Shown: piece by piece, positions 36,017-44,584 of the stretch
Layout: each line of letters begins with the position of its first letter
How positions within the stretch are numbered: position 1 is the first letter of the stretch
DNA from: Dickeya zeae NCPPB 2538
GTDB lineage: Bacteria > Pseudomonadota > Gammaproteobacteria > Enterobacterales > Enterobacteriaceae
Length of the DNA stretch: 64,000 nt
NCBI RefSeq assembly: GCF_000406165.1
Contig: NZ_CM001977.1
Coordinates: forward strand, 1,413,498-1,477,497
Direction of reading: 5' to 3'
Translations under genes and position numbers: made by a program
The notes under the pieces: generated by a model
Seen by the model: only the letters and a program-made list of their open reading frames with translations
Told to the model about the DNA's origin: nothing
Database searches by the model: none

Positions 36017-36781
36017 ATGACGAGTGTAGTGATAACCCAGGTGGCTGTGTGCCTGATACTGGGAATGGGGCTTGGGGTGTGTGGCGGTATGTTGGGCATT
36101 GGCGGCGGGCTAATAGCTATCCCGGTGCTGGGAATGCTGTTTGGTATGAACCAGCATCTCGCCCAGGGAACGGCGCTGATCATGATTACGCCGAATGTGC
36201 TGATAGGGTTTCTGCGCTATCGGCAGCGCAACAAAATCGATACCCGTATGACATTGATGTTGTGCGCCTTTGCCACCGTATCGGCCTATATCGCCGCGCA
36301 CATGGCGGCGGCTATTCAGGTTGATAACCTGCAACAGGCATTTGCCATTTTTCTGCTGGTGCTGGCGGCTTACTACATCTGGCAGTGGGTAAACAGCCAA
36401 CGTAGCCGTACACCGACGTCAGTATTATCAGCACGTTATCTTCCAGTGCTGGGGGTGGCGAGTGGTTTTATGTCCGGTATTTTTACCGTCGGCGGCGGGC
36501 TGGTGGTGGTCCCGGCGCTGGTAACGCTGTTTGGTTTCACCCAGACACAGGCACAAGGTATCGCGCTGGCGCTGGTGGTCCCCGGCGCGCTGGCGGCGCT
36601 GGTGTCGTACACGCAGGCCGGGAACGTCGACTGGGCGACCGGCATTCCGCTGGCGATTGGCGGCATTCTCAGCGTGTCATGGGGCGTGGCGCTGGCGCAT
36701 AAGTTGCCGGTGGTGGCGCTGCGATTGACGTTCTGTCTGGTGCTGGTTGGCGTTGCGGTAGTAATGCTGGTAGGAAAATAA
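36017..36781 (+). CDS. TauE/SafE family sulfite/organosulfonate exporter-like permease
   Basis: 254 residues with eight predicted TM segments and two inverted halves, each with the family's glycine-rich start: GMGLGVCGGMLGIGGGLIAIPVL and MSGIFTVGGGLVVVPALVTLFG. Relatives export sulfite, sulfolactate or related sulfonates across the inner membrane. It follows the VOC gene by 113 bp in the same direction and is followed by a GC-rich hairpin. Substrate not inferable. Confidence 0.82.
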   Translation: MTSVVITQVAVCLILGMGLGVCGGMLGIGGGLIAIPVLGMLFGMNQHLAQGTALIMITPNVLIGFLRYRQRNKIDTRMTLMLCAFATVSAYIAAHMAAAIQVDNLQQAFAIFLLVLAAYYIWQWVNSQRSRTPTSVLSARYLPVLGVASGFMSGIFTVGGGLVVVPALVTLFGFTQTQAQGIALALVVPGALAALVSYTQAGNVDWATGIPLAIGGILSVSWGVALAHKLPVVALRLTFCLVLVGVAVVMLVGK

Positions 36782-36797
36782 CGCGCGGAAAATGTCG

Positions 36798-36821
36798 CGG
36801 GCGGGTGGTGTCAACCGCCCG
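36798..36821. terminator. Hairpin after the TauE-like gene
   Basis: CGGGCGG, 10-base loop, CCGCCCG, then TTGCCG. It lies 17 bp after the stop codon. The T tract is weak, so termination efficiency is uncertain. Confidence 0.45.
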
Positions 36822-36877
36822 TTGCCGCTACAATCCGTTCATCGATTAACCTTTGGATAACAATAAGGAGGACTATT

Positions 36878-36961
36878 ATGCTGCGCTGTGAAATGTTTAA
36901 CACTTCACATCCTTTTGGCGATCGCCGCTGCTCAAGCGTTATCGATATCGTGCTGCGATAA
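36878..36961 (+). CDS. 27-codon leader peptide upstream of the ABC-F gene
   Basis: An ATG behind the near-consensus ribosome site AAGGAGG (36865-36871) opens a 27-codon frame: MLRCEMFNTSHPFGDRRCSS then VIDIVLR and TAA. The site is the strongest in this area, far better than that of the ABC-F gene itself. The last third of the frame and its stop codon lie inside a large hairpin (36930-36974). ABC-F genes that protect ribosomes are known to be controlled by stalling on such leaders. The peptide sequence itself is not one I recognise, so the regulatory role is inference. Confidence 0.6.
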   Translation: MLRCEMFNTSHPFGDRRCSSVIDIVLR

Positions 36962-36974
36962 CGGTGGCTTGAGC
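36930..36974 (+). promoter_or_regulatory. Leader hairpin, possible attenuator of the ABC-F gene
   Basis: GCTCAAGC + GTTATCG pair with CGATAAC + GCTTGAGC (8 and 7 bp, 4-base bulge, 11-base loop). Alternative partners exist: CTTGAG near 37060 before the ABC-F start, and GTTATC at 37013-37018. A further hairpin AGGCAC/GTGCCT lies at about 37038-37053. Such competing stems are what ribosome-mediated attenuation needs. Confidence 0.55.
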
Positions 36975-37070
36975 GAAGCAAACCGCATTTTCCCTTCTCT
37001 CGGGCTTACCGGGTTATCGTCAGCGTTGTGTTGACGAGGCACACTTGTGCCTGTAACTCTTGAGTAAGCA

Positions 37071-38807
37071 ATGAGCACTTTACTGACTGTACACGCCCTG
37101 AGCGTGGATACCCCTTTCGGCCCTCTGCTGAACGACATTTCTTTTACCCTGAACCAGGGTGATCGCCTTGGTCTTATCGGCCATAACGGTTGTGGCAAAA
37201 GTACGCTGTTAAAGCTACTGGACGGTACGCTATCGCCAGGTCGCGGCAGTGTGACGCGCGCTAATCACTGCCTGCTGGCTCGTGTTGAGCAGCATCTGCC
37301 GATGGATCTGCACCCGTTAACGATGCTGGATGCGGTGCTGGCTCGCCTTCCCGAGATGGAACGCCTCAGCGAACGCTGGCGGGCGGAAACCTTGCTGGCG
37401 GAGATGGGCTTTGGCGACCACGACTGGCGACTGTGTGCTGGCACTCTCAGCGGTGGGCAGCATACCCGACTGCTGCTGGCGAGAGCCTTGATCACCTCGC
37501 CGGACCTGCTGTTGCTGGACGAGCCGAGTAACCACCTGGATTTGCCGACGCTATTGTGGCTGGAACAGTTCCTGCAACACTGGAGTGGCAGCTTTGTGCT
37601 GGTTTCCCACGACAGCCAGTTGCTCGATAACGTCACCAATGGCAGCTATATCCTGCGTGACCGACAACTGCATTACTTTGCACTGCCTTGTAGTGCTGCC
37701 CGCGCGGCGCTGGTGGAGCGCGATCGCAGTGATGCCTTGCGCCACAAAGCGGAACAGAAGGAAATCGACCGCGTGACCGCCAGTGCTAAACGGCTGGCTA
37801 TCTGGGGCAAGGTTTATGATAACGAAGACCTGGCGCGCAAGGCCAAGCAGATGGAAAAACGCATCGAGCGGCTAAAAGAGGATCAAACCGAACTGAGCGC
37901 CGGTAGTCAGTGGCGGCTGTCGCTGAAAGGCGAAGCACTGAGTGCCGATCGGCTGTTGGAGATGACAACGCTGGACGTCAGCCCGGCTCCGCAGCACCCG
38001 CCGTTATTCACGTTGCCGTTACAGCGGGTGAAAAGCGGCGATCGGGTGGCGATTATCGGTCGCAATGGCTGTGGTAAGTCTTCGTTGTTGCGCCTTTTGT
38101 GGCAACAGTACTCGAGTGCGATGCCGGAGGGGGCGATTCGTCTGCATCCCCGTGTTCGACTGGGGTATTACGACCAGACGCTGCATCAACTGCGTGACGA
38201 CGACACGCTGTTCGATGCGCTGGCACCGTTCGCACCGGTGGCGCAGGACCGCAAGATGGCCTTGATCAGCGCCGGTTTCCCGTGGTCGCGCCATCAGCAA
38301 ACCGTTGCCACCCTGAGTGGCGGCGAGCGCGCCCGGCTGTTGTTTGTCGGGCTGTCGCTGGCGCGTTACGCACTACTGATGCTGGACGAGCCGACCAACC
38401 ACCTGGATATGGAAGGCAAAGAGGCGCTGGCCGATACGCTGCAAGACTTTGACGGTGGTGTATTGCTGGTGACGCATGACCGGGCGCTAATCAGCCGCAG
38501 TTGCAACCGTTTCTGGCTGATTGAGCACGGTGTGTTGAGCGAGTGGCACGATCTGGACCTGATCTATCAGCGTCTGGGGGCCGCGCCTGCTGACACTGCA
38601 CCCTCTTTGCCACCGCCACCAGCGCTGGTGTCTCAGGTGACATCAGAGAGTATCGGTGAAGCTGACAGGTTGCTGGCGCAACTGGTTGAACTGGAAAACC
38701 GGCTGGCTGAAGACCTGGCGCGTAAGGCGAAGCACCAGAAACCCGCACTACAGACGCAGTGGCGGCAGGAAATCGCCCGCCTCAACGCCTTGCTGGGATT
38801 GGTGTAA
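37071..38807 (+). CDS. ABC-F family ATPase
   Basis: 578 residues with two ABC domains on one chain and no membrane part. First domain: Walker A GHNGCGKST (about residues 37-45), signature LSGGQHTRLLLARAL, Walker B LLLLDEPSNHLD. Interdomain linker rich in charged helix (KEIDRVTASAKRLAIWGKVY and KQMEKRIERLKEDQ). Second domain: GRNGCGKSS, LSGGERARLL, LMLDEPTNHLD. ABC-F proteins bind the ribosomal E site and act in translation or antibiotic protection. A leader peptide and hairpins precede it, favouring induction by ribosome stalling. The antibiotic, if any, is unknown; a housekeeping role is the alternative. Confidence 0.88.
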   Translation: MSTLLTVHALSVDTPFGPLLNDISFTLNQGDRLGLIGHNGCGKSTLLKLLDGTLSPGRGSVTRANHCLLARVEQHLPMDLHPLTMLDAVLARLPEMERLSERWRAETLLAEMGFGDHDWRLCAGTLSGGQHTRLLLARALITSPDLLLLDEPSNHLDLPTLLWLEQFLQHWSGSFVLVSHDSQLLDNVTNGSYILRDRQLHYFALPCSAARAALVERDRSDALRHKAEQKEIDRVTASAKRLAIWGKVYDNEDLARKAKQMEKRIERLKEDQTELSAGSQWRLSLKGEALSADRLLEMTTLDVSPAPQHPPLFTLPLQRVKSGDRVAIIGRNGCGKSSLLRLLWQQYSSAMPEGAIRLHPRVRLGYYDQTLHQLRDDDTLFDALAPFAPVAQDRKMALISAGFPWSRHQQTVATLSGGERARLLFVGLSLARYALLMLDEPTNHLDMEGKEALADTLQDFDGGVLLVTHDRALISRSCNRFWLIEHGVLSEWHDLDLIYQRLGAAPADTAPSLPPPPALVSQVTSESIGEADRLLAQLVELENRLAEDLARKAKHQKPALQTQWRQEIARLNALLGLV

Positions 38808-38871
38808 TGTTGATCGTGCCTGTTTGCAGAGGTGTAAAAATACCGACGAATTATTTTGGTTACACGGCATC

Positions 38872-39195
38872 GGGTTTTCTGGCGTAAAAAACTGCGCTGA
38901 GGTGGGCGGCTTCGCCGGGTGAGCCGCATGGACGCGGCGAAAGCCCGTGCCGCGCAGGGAGCGCGTCACGGGCGGCCCGAACAGCGAAGACGAACGCCGA
39001 AGGTACCGCGAAGCGGCACACCATTTTGCATCGCAAAATGGAACAGCGCTTGCGCTGGCCCGCAAGGGTGAACCCGTCAGGGTTCATAGTTTTGCCCTCA
39101 AGCCAGTGGACAAGGAGAGGTGGCGCTTGCACCTCTCCTTGTCGTGCGTGCGATGATGTTACAAGGGAAGGCATGAGATCATCACGCACGAAACC
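38872..39195 (+). repeat. Structured dispersed element, copy 1
   Basis: About 324 bp between the ends of the convergent ABC-F and lutC genes. It is a chain of hairpins: GCCGC/GCGGC (38923-38938), GCCCGTG/CACGGGC (38943-38973), CCATTTTGC/GCAAAATGG (39021-39041), CAGCGC/GCGCTG (39044-39057), TGAACCC/GGGTTCA (39069-39086), CAAGGAGAGGT/ACCTCTCCTTG (39111-39141) and TCGTGCGTG/CACGCACGA (39142-39191). Copy 2 is at 44585. Several stems keep pairing despite changed bases. Small reading frames across it have no family match. Confidence 0.8.
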
Positions 39196-39242
39196 TCTCA
39201 TTGTTCCACCATAACCCGACACCTCATGCCGCAGGCAGGCTA

Positions 39243-39938
39243 TCAGCAATCCTCAATAATCAGGTACGCGGCATTTAACGGCCCGTGTACCCCCACCACC
39301 TTAATCAGCTCGATATCGGCGGTAGAACTGGGGCCCGCTATCAGGTTGATGCACGACGGTAAGGGTTCGCCCCGTTGCGCCCGCTGGCGTAAATGCTGGG
39401 CCAACTGCGCGACGCGTGGCAACAGGCAGCTTTTGCGGACAATAAATAGAGTTGATTCCGGCAACAGGCTCAGGCCGCGTCCTTGTTGCGGGGTAGAGAA
39501 CAGCACCACACCACCGGATTCGGTCAGACCATAATCGGCGTACACCACGCCGATACGCGCCTGTGTGGCGAGTTTCAGGTTGTCTTCCCCGGCGGCCGGG
39601 TCCCAGCACTGTGCCTGATAGTGCTGTTGCAGGTAGTCGGTGACCCCCAGCTCGACCAGTCGTTCATCGCCACTGATCAGTACCGGCGCGCCGCCATAAT
39701 GCTGGCACAGCTTTCCGGCGGCTTCTGCGACCTGATTAAGCGGCGTGACTTCGCAATGCGCCAGCATCACGTTACTGGCGTAATCGATAAAGGCGTCACA
39801 GCGCTGTTGTGCTGTCAAATCGGTCAGACGGGTCGGGGCCGGGTTATTGTCCAGCGGCGGCAACGGCAGCGGTGTTTGACGTGGCTCGCGCCCCAGTCGC
39901 CGGGCCAGGTTGGACAGAAAGGCGTCACGGTTTTCCAT
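39243..39938 (-). CDS. lutC: Lactate utilisation protein LutC
   Basis: 231 residues of the LutC/YkgG family (LUD domain): N-terminal MENRDAFLSNLARRLGREPR, core ADYGLTESGGVVLFSTPQQGRGLSLLPE and C-terminal INLIAGPSSTADIELIKVVGVHGP. With LutA and LutB it forms the cytoplasmic complex oxidising L-lactate to pyruvate. Its start shares one base with the lutB stop, so it is the last gene of lutABC. The start at 39938 gives a full-length protein. Confidence 0.9.
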   Translation of the reverse strand: MENRDAFLSNLARRLGREPRQTPLPLPPLDNNPAPTRLTDLTAQQRCDAFIDYASNVMLAHCEVTPLNQVAEAAGKLCQHYGGAPVLISGDERLVELGVTDYLQQHYQAQCWDPAAGEDNLKLATQARIGVVYADYGLTESGGVVLFSTPQQGRGLSLLPESTLFIVRKSCLLPRVAQLAQHLRQRAQRGEPLPSCINLIAGPSSTADIELIKVVGVHGPLNAAYLIIEDC

Positions 39939-41365
39939 TAGCGTTTCTCCTTAGTCTGACGCTGATGCTGTTTGAACCAACTGCGGAAGCTCTGACCATC
40001 GGCATCCGGCAGGTCGCGGGCTTCGGTCCACTCGCTGATTGCACCGATGTTAAACGGTATCTTGCCGTTACGAATGAGCAAGCGGGCAGCACGCGCGCCG
40101 GCCACCATCCCGACTTTCCACAGGCCAGGGTGGCTATTGGCGTAGTTGAACAACCCGACGATGCGACGCTCAGCGGCAGGCGTCATCCCATTTTCTGCCA
40201 GCGTGCGTCGGTGCTGCACAATCAGCGAGGACAGCGGAATGCGTACCGGGCACACGTCATCGCAGGCGGTACACAGCGAGCAGGCGTAAGGCAGGTTCTT
40301 GAAGTCTTCATAGCCGCCCAGTAGCGGTGATAATACTGCGCCGATAGGACCGGGATAGATAGAACCGTAACCGTGACCACCGATATGGCGGTAGGCCGGA
40401 CAGGTGTTGATGCAGGCACCGCAACGAATACAACGCAAAATATCCTGGAACGGCGAGCCCAGGATCTGCGAGCGGCCATTATCGACGATCACCAGATGAA
40501 ACTCTTCCGGGCCGTCGACGCCGCCCGGGTCGCGGGGGCCGGTCAGCCAGGTGTTGTAACCGGTCAGGCGGGCACCGACCGCGCTGCGTGCCAGCATGGT
40601 GAGCACCACATCCAGTTCCTCAAAGGTCGGGACGATACGTTCCATGCCCATCACGGCGATGTGGGTGCGGGGCAGGGTGGTGCACAAACGGGCGTTGCCT
40701 TCATTACTCACCAGACTGACGGTGCCGGTTTCCGCGACGGCAAAGTTGCAGCCGGTGATCCCCACGTCGGCGCTGAGGAAGTCGGCACGGATTTTCTGGC
40801 GAATAAAACGGGTCATGGCTTCCGGCGTTTCCGGACCGTCATAGCCCAACTGTTGTTGCAGTACGCGCTGGATTTGGTGGCGATCTTTGTGGATGGCAGG
40901 TACTACCACATGGGAAGGCGCGTCCTTATCCAGTTGCAGGATGTATTCGCCGAGATCGGTTTCGATAACCTCAATACCGGCATTCTCCAGCACGGCATTC
41001 ATGCCGATCTCTTCGGTCACCATCGATTTGGATTTCACCACCTTGCGCGCTTGTTTAGCCTGTGTGACTTGCAAGATGTAACGGGTCGCGTCTTCGCGTG
41101 TTTCGGCAAAGAATACCTTGCCGCCGCGAGCGGTGACCTGTTCGGACAACTGATACAGATAGGCGTCGAGGTTATCGAGCACATGGGCGCGAATCTGCGC
41201 CGCACGGGTACGCCAGACGTCCCACTGGCCCAGTTCATCGACCATCTTTTGACGGTTGGCACCGATACGCTCCTGCGCGTTGGCAACCGCCTGACGCATG
41301 ATGGGGTCGTCTATCTGCTGGCGGATACGCTCATGAAACGGGGTATTGCTGGTCTTGAGGTACAT
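39938..41365 (-). CDS. lutB: Iron-sulfur lactate oxidation protein LutB
   Basis: 475 residues. LUD domain in the N-terminal half (KSKSMVTEEIGMNAVLENAGIEVIETDLGEYI region) and two ferredoxin-like 4Fe-4S clusters: CIRCGACINTCPAYR and CSLCTACDDVCPV, with the conserved GGHGYGSIYPGPIGAVLSP between them. A C-terminal tail ends in QRQTKEKR. It is the electron-transfer subunit of the lactate oxidising complex. lutA ends 9 bp upstream of its start. Confidence 0.92.
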   Translation of the reverse strand: MYLKTSNTPFHERIRQQIDDPIMRQAVANAQERIGANRQKMVDELGQWDVWRTRAAQIRAHVLDNLDAYLYQLSEQVTARGGKVFFAETREDATRYILQVTQAKQARKVVKSKSMVTEEIGMNAVLENAGIEVIETDLGEYILQLDKDAPSHVVVPAIHKDRHQIQRVLQQQLGYDGPETPEAMTRFIRQKIRADFLSADVGITGCNFAVAETGTVSLVSNEGNARLCTTLPRTHIAVMGMERIVPTFEELDVVLTMLARSAVGARLTGYNTWLTGPRDPGGVDGPEEFHLVIVDNGRSQILGSPFQDILRCIRCGACINTCPAYRHIGGHGYGSIYPGPIGAVLSPLLGGYEDFKNLPYACSLCTACDDVCPVRIPLSSLIVQHRRTLAENGMTPAAERRIVGLFNYANSHPGLWKVGMVAGARAARLLIRNGKIPFNIGAISEWTEARDLPDADGQSFRSWFKQHQRQTKEKR

Positions 41366-41374
41366 GGCGTCTCC

Positions 41375-42094
41375 TTAGCGGCTCATCAGTACTTCTGCGA
41401 TATGCATCACCCGAACGGCATGCCCTTCGCGCTGTAGTCGCCCGCCGATGTTGAGCAGGCAACTGACGTCAGCGCCGATCAGGTAGTCCGGTTTGGCCTC
41501 CATGATGTGCGCGACTTTTTCTTTCACCATTTCACCGGAGATCTCCGCCATTTTGACGGAAAAAGTACCGCCGAAACCGCAGCAGGTTTCCTGTCCATGA
41601 AACGGCAGCAATTCCAGGTCACGTACCTGATGCAATAACGCCAGTGGCTCTTCCCGCACCCCCATTTTACGAAACAGGCTACAGGACGGGTGGTAAACCG
41701 CTTTGCCCGGTAAACGGGCACCGACATCGGTAACCCCAAGGCGGTTAACAATAAACGAGGTGAGGTCCACCATCCGGCTGGCGACCTGAGTGGCGCGTCT
41801 GGCCCACTCCGGCTCGTCTACTAGCCAGTCGGCATAGTGTTTGATGGCGTTGGTGCAGGAGCCGGCAGGCGACACGATAGGGTCGTCGTTCTCTTCCAGC
41901 GCGGCGATCAGGTTTTTCATGCCCGGCAGTGCGTCGCGGATATATCCGCTGTTGATGGCAGGTTGACCGCAACAGCCTTGTCGCTCGGGAAAGTGAATAT
42001 GGCAGCCGAGCTGCTCCAGCAACAGCACGCTGTCACGGGCCATACGCGATTTGAGCGCATCGCCGATGCAGGTGACAAAAAAATTCACATTCAT
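41375..42094 (-). CDS. lutA: CCG-domain iron-sulfur protein LutA
   Basis: 239 residues with two cysteine-rich CCG repeats, as in LutA, YkgE and heterodisulfide reductase subunits: QGCCGQPAINSGY in the first half and GQETCCGFGGTFSVKM in the second. First gene of lutABC. A direct repeat CACTCGGGT twice at 13-bp spacing (42127-42148) lies just upstream and may bind a regulator; no GntR-type lactate regulator or lactate permease gene is present in the window. Confidence 0.9.
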   Translation of the reverse strand: MNVNFFVTCIGDALKSRMARDSVLLLEQLGCHIHFPERQGCCGQPAINSGYIRDALPGMKNLIAALEENDDPIVSPAGSCTNAIKHYADWLVDEPEWARRATQVASRMVDLTSFIVNRLGVTDVGARLPGKAVYHPSCSLFRKMGVREEPLALLHQVRDLELLPFHGQETCCGFGGTFSVKMAEISGEMVKEKVAHIMEAKPDYLIGADVSCLLNIGGRLQREGHAVRVMHIAEVLMSR

Positions 42095-42219
42095 GTTGTT
42101 TTAGCTTCCTGTTTGTAGGGGGTAACCACTCGGGTGAGTCACTCGGGTTAAACGTCAGTAGGCGCATTATTGTCGTATGCTCATCGGCCTGCGCCTTGTA
42201 GCCTGAACATGGGTCACAC

Positions 42220-43368
42220 TCAACGGGGGACGTTCAATCCCTGTTCGACGCCCCGGCTAAAAAGAACCTGCCATAGCTGGATATTTCTGGCCCGAAACGC
42301 ACCGGCGCAGGCGGTCAGGTAGTAACTGAACATGCGCCGGAAAGCGGGTGAGTAATCGTCAGCCAGATGCGGCCAGGCGGCGTTAAAGCGAGCCAGCCAG
42401 GCCATCAGGGTTTTATCGTAATCGGCACCGAAGTTGTGCCAATCTTCCATCACAAAATAGGATTCACTGGTGTCGGCAATTTGTTTAATGGATGGCAGGT
42501 ATCCGTTGGGGAAAATGTATTTATTGATCCACGGGTCAACGTTATGCGCCGTTTTATTCGACCCGATGGTATGTAACAGGAACAGGCCGTCCGGCTTCAG
42601 GCACCGATTGACCACGTCAAAATAGGTGGCGTAATTTTTCGGCCCCACGTGTTCAAACATGCCGACGGAGACAATACGATCGTACTGCTGGTGCAGATCG
42701 CGGTAATCCTGCAACAGAATATGGATATCCAGCCCGCCGTTGCGCGCTTCCACAAAGGCCTTTTGCTCGGCGGAAATGGTGACGCCATGCACGGTAACGC
42801 CGTAATGCTGAGCGGCGTATACCGCCAGCCCTCCCCAACCGCAGCCGATATCCAGCAACGTCATGCCGGGTTTCAACTGGAGTTTTTCGCAGATCAACGC
42901 CAGTTTGTGCTGCTGGGCGTCATCAAGGGTGTCGGCTTCTTTCCAATAACCGCATGAATACTGCATGTAGGGGTCAAGCATATGGCAGAACAGGTCGTTG
43001 CCGAGGTCATAGTGGACTTTACCGACCTGCCAGGCGCGTTTGCGCGACTGAAGGTTGACCAGCCGTGCCAGCCCGATACGCATCAGGTCGCCCCAGCGTG
43101 CCGGGCGCTGTTCATCCAGCCGGGCGGCGAGTATCCGGTGAAAAAACATATCGAGCCGCGCACAGTTCCACCAGCCTTCCATGTAACTTTCACCCAATCC
43201 CACGGAGCCTTGCTGTAGTACCCGTTTGAAAAAACGTGAATCGTTAACCTGAATATCCCAGGGTTCGGTGCCGTTAATGGTTATCCCAGCCTGATGTAAC
43301 AGTTCCTGCGCAATACGCCGCCATTCATTTTTTTCGCTGATATCATCAACGATGCACACATTACTCAT
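42220..43368 (-). CDS. cfa: Cyclopropane fatty acid synthase
   Basis: 382 residues, the length of E. coli Cfa. The C-terminal SAM-binding domain shows LLDIGCGWGGLAVYAA; upstream is the substrate-contact block YDLGNDLFCHMLDPYMQYSCGYW and downstream SVGMFEHVGPKNY and LFLLHTIGSN. It methylates cis double bonds of membrane phospholipids at stationary phase or under acid stress. AAGGAGACATC precedes the ATG. No neighbour suggests an operon. Confidence 0.93.
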   Translation of the reverse strand: MSNVCIVDDISEKNEWRRIAQELLHQAGITINGTEPWDIQVNDSRFFKRVLQQGSVGLGESYMEGWWNCARLDMFFHRILAARLDEQRPARWGDLMRIGLARLVNLQSRKRAWQVGKVHYDLGNDLFCHMLDPYMQYSCGYWKEADTLDDAQQHKLALICEKLQLKPGMTLLDIGCGWGGLAVYAAQHYGVTVHGVTISAEQKAFVEARNGGLDIHILLQDYRDLHQQYDRIVSVGMFEHVGPKNYATYFDVVNRCLKPDGLFLLHTIGSNKTAHNVDPWINKYIFPNGYLPSIKQIADTSESYFVMEDWHNFGADYDKTLMAWLARFNAAWPHLADDYSPAFRRMFSYYLTACAGAFRARNIQLWQVLFSRGVEQGLNVPR

Positions 43369-43731
43369 GATGTCTCCTTAAATAACAGTTAATTCAAGTG
43401 CTTATTGCCTGTACTAATGACTACTGGGGTACTGTTGTTTTGGGACATCTTGTTTCGTGACACCGGTTGCTGCCGCAAAATGACGTATTCCCTCAAAAGA
43501 TGAACAAGGTATGGCTAAAAACGGCGGGTAGCCGTGATATAAACGTAATGGCGCTTCCATGAAGTGTTCCCCAATCCATTTTCTGGTTTGAAAAATCGTA
43601 TGCTCACAGAGACTTCGTTCATCAGGTCATAGGCTGGCACCTGCTGAATAGGTGTTGATTATCGGGCAAATCAGGCTGGCCTGCGTTACCCTATCAAGAC
43701 AAACTTCATCGAGTAGAGGTCAGGTCGTTAT
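43369..43731. other. cfa/AraC divergent spacer
   Basis: About 360 bp holding both promoters. I see no strong palindrome or gene in it. Confidence 0.5.
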
Positions 43732-44529
43732 ATGTCCCATTCGCTTGTGTCATCTCCCCGCTTGCCGGTAGCCGGGCAGCCCGCGCCGGTATTGCTGTCT
43801 TTACCGCGTCCGGTCTACTTTCGCTCTTATCCACTGGTGAAAGGGACTGAGGTGGCACAGCATCAGCACCCGTTTGTCGAGTTCCTGTATGCGCGTGAAG
43901 GGGGAATGCGGGTAGAGATTGAGGGCAAAACGCTGATCGTACCGGTGCTGTATGGGGTGTGGATCCCGGCGCATGTGCCGCACTGTATTCTGTCAACCAG
44001 CGACGTGATGCTGGAAAGCCTGTATATCGAGTCGGATTATGTGGCTATCGACCACAGCAGTTGTAAGGTGGTGCTGGTCAGCGATTTTATTCGCGAGTTT
44101 ATCCACTATGCCACCAAACACGTGCCGGAACAGTATGACTATGACGGGGATGACGCCCAGTTGGTGAAGGTGCTGACCACCTTGCTGCGGCAGTTGCCGG
44201 ATGCGGGATTTTCGCTGTCGTGGCCGTCTTCCGCCACCTTGATGCGGGTATGCCGCGATATCCAGCAAACGCCGGATGCGCCTCACGGCATTGAGGAGTG
44301 GGCGGCACGCACCGGCATGTCGGTGCGCACGTTTTCGCGTCGTTTTAAGAAAGAAACCGGCGTGGCGTTCAGTGAGTGGAAGAAACGCATGCGGTTACTG
44401 GAATCCGTGGTGATGCTGAAAAACAACCGCAGTGTTACGCAGGTGGCGCTGGATCTGGGGTATGCCAGCACCGCCTCGTTTACCTTCGCATTTCGCCAAA
44501 TGTTTGGCGTGCCACCGACGCGTTATTAA
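43732..44529 (+). CDS. AraC family regulator (cupin N-terminus, NimR-like)
   Basis: 265 residues. N-terminal cupin domain (VAQHQHPFVEFLYAREGGMRVEIEG) and C-terminal AraC DNA-binding domain with two helix-turn-helix units: MSVRTFSRRFKKETGVAFSEW and VTQVALDLGYASTASFTFAFRQMFGVPP. The arrangement resembles E. coli NimR (YeaM), which controls an exporter encoded next to it; no such exporter is found here, so its target is unknown. It is followed 56 bp later by copy 2 of the structured element. Confidence 0.85.
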   Translation: MSHSLVSSPRLPVAGQPAPVLLSLPRPVYFRSYPLVKGTEVAQHQHPFVEFLYAREGGMRVEIEGKTLIVPVLYGVWIPAHVPHCILSTSDVMLESLYIESDYVAIDHSSCKVVLVSDFIREFIHYATKHVPEQYDYDGDDAQLVKVLTTLLRQLPDAGFSLSWPSSATLMRVCRDIQQTPDAPHGIEEWAARTGMSVRTFSRRFKKETGVAFSEWKKRMRLLESVVMLKNNRSVTQVALDLGYASTASFTFAFRQMFGVPPTRY

Positions 44530-44584
44530 TACCATTTTTTACCTGCGGTTAGACTGCTAGCGACCCCGATAAGTACAAGACAAA

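Noticed and set aside
38872..39195. Protein-coding frames across the structured element
   Set aside because: Several overlapping frames exist in both copies, but the stems keep pairing while the frames change, which points to structure rather than protein.
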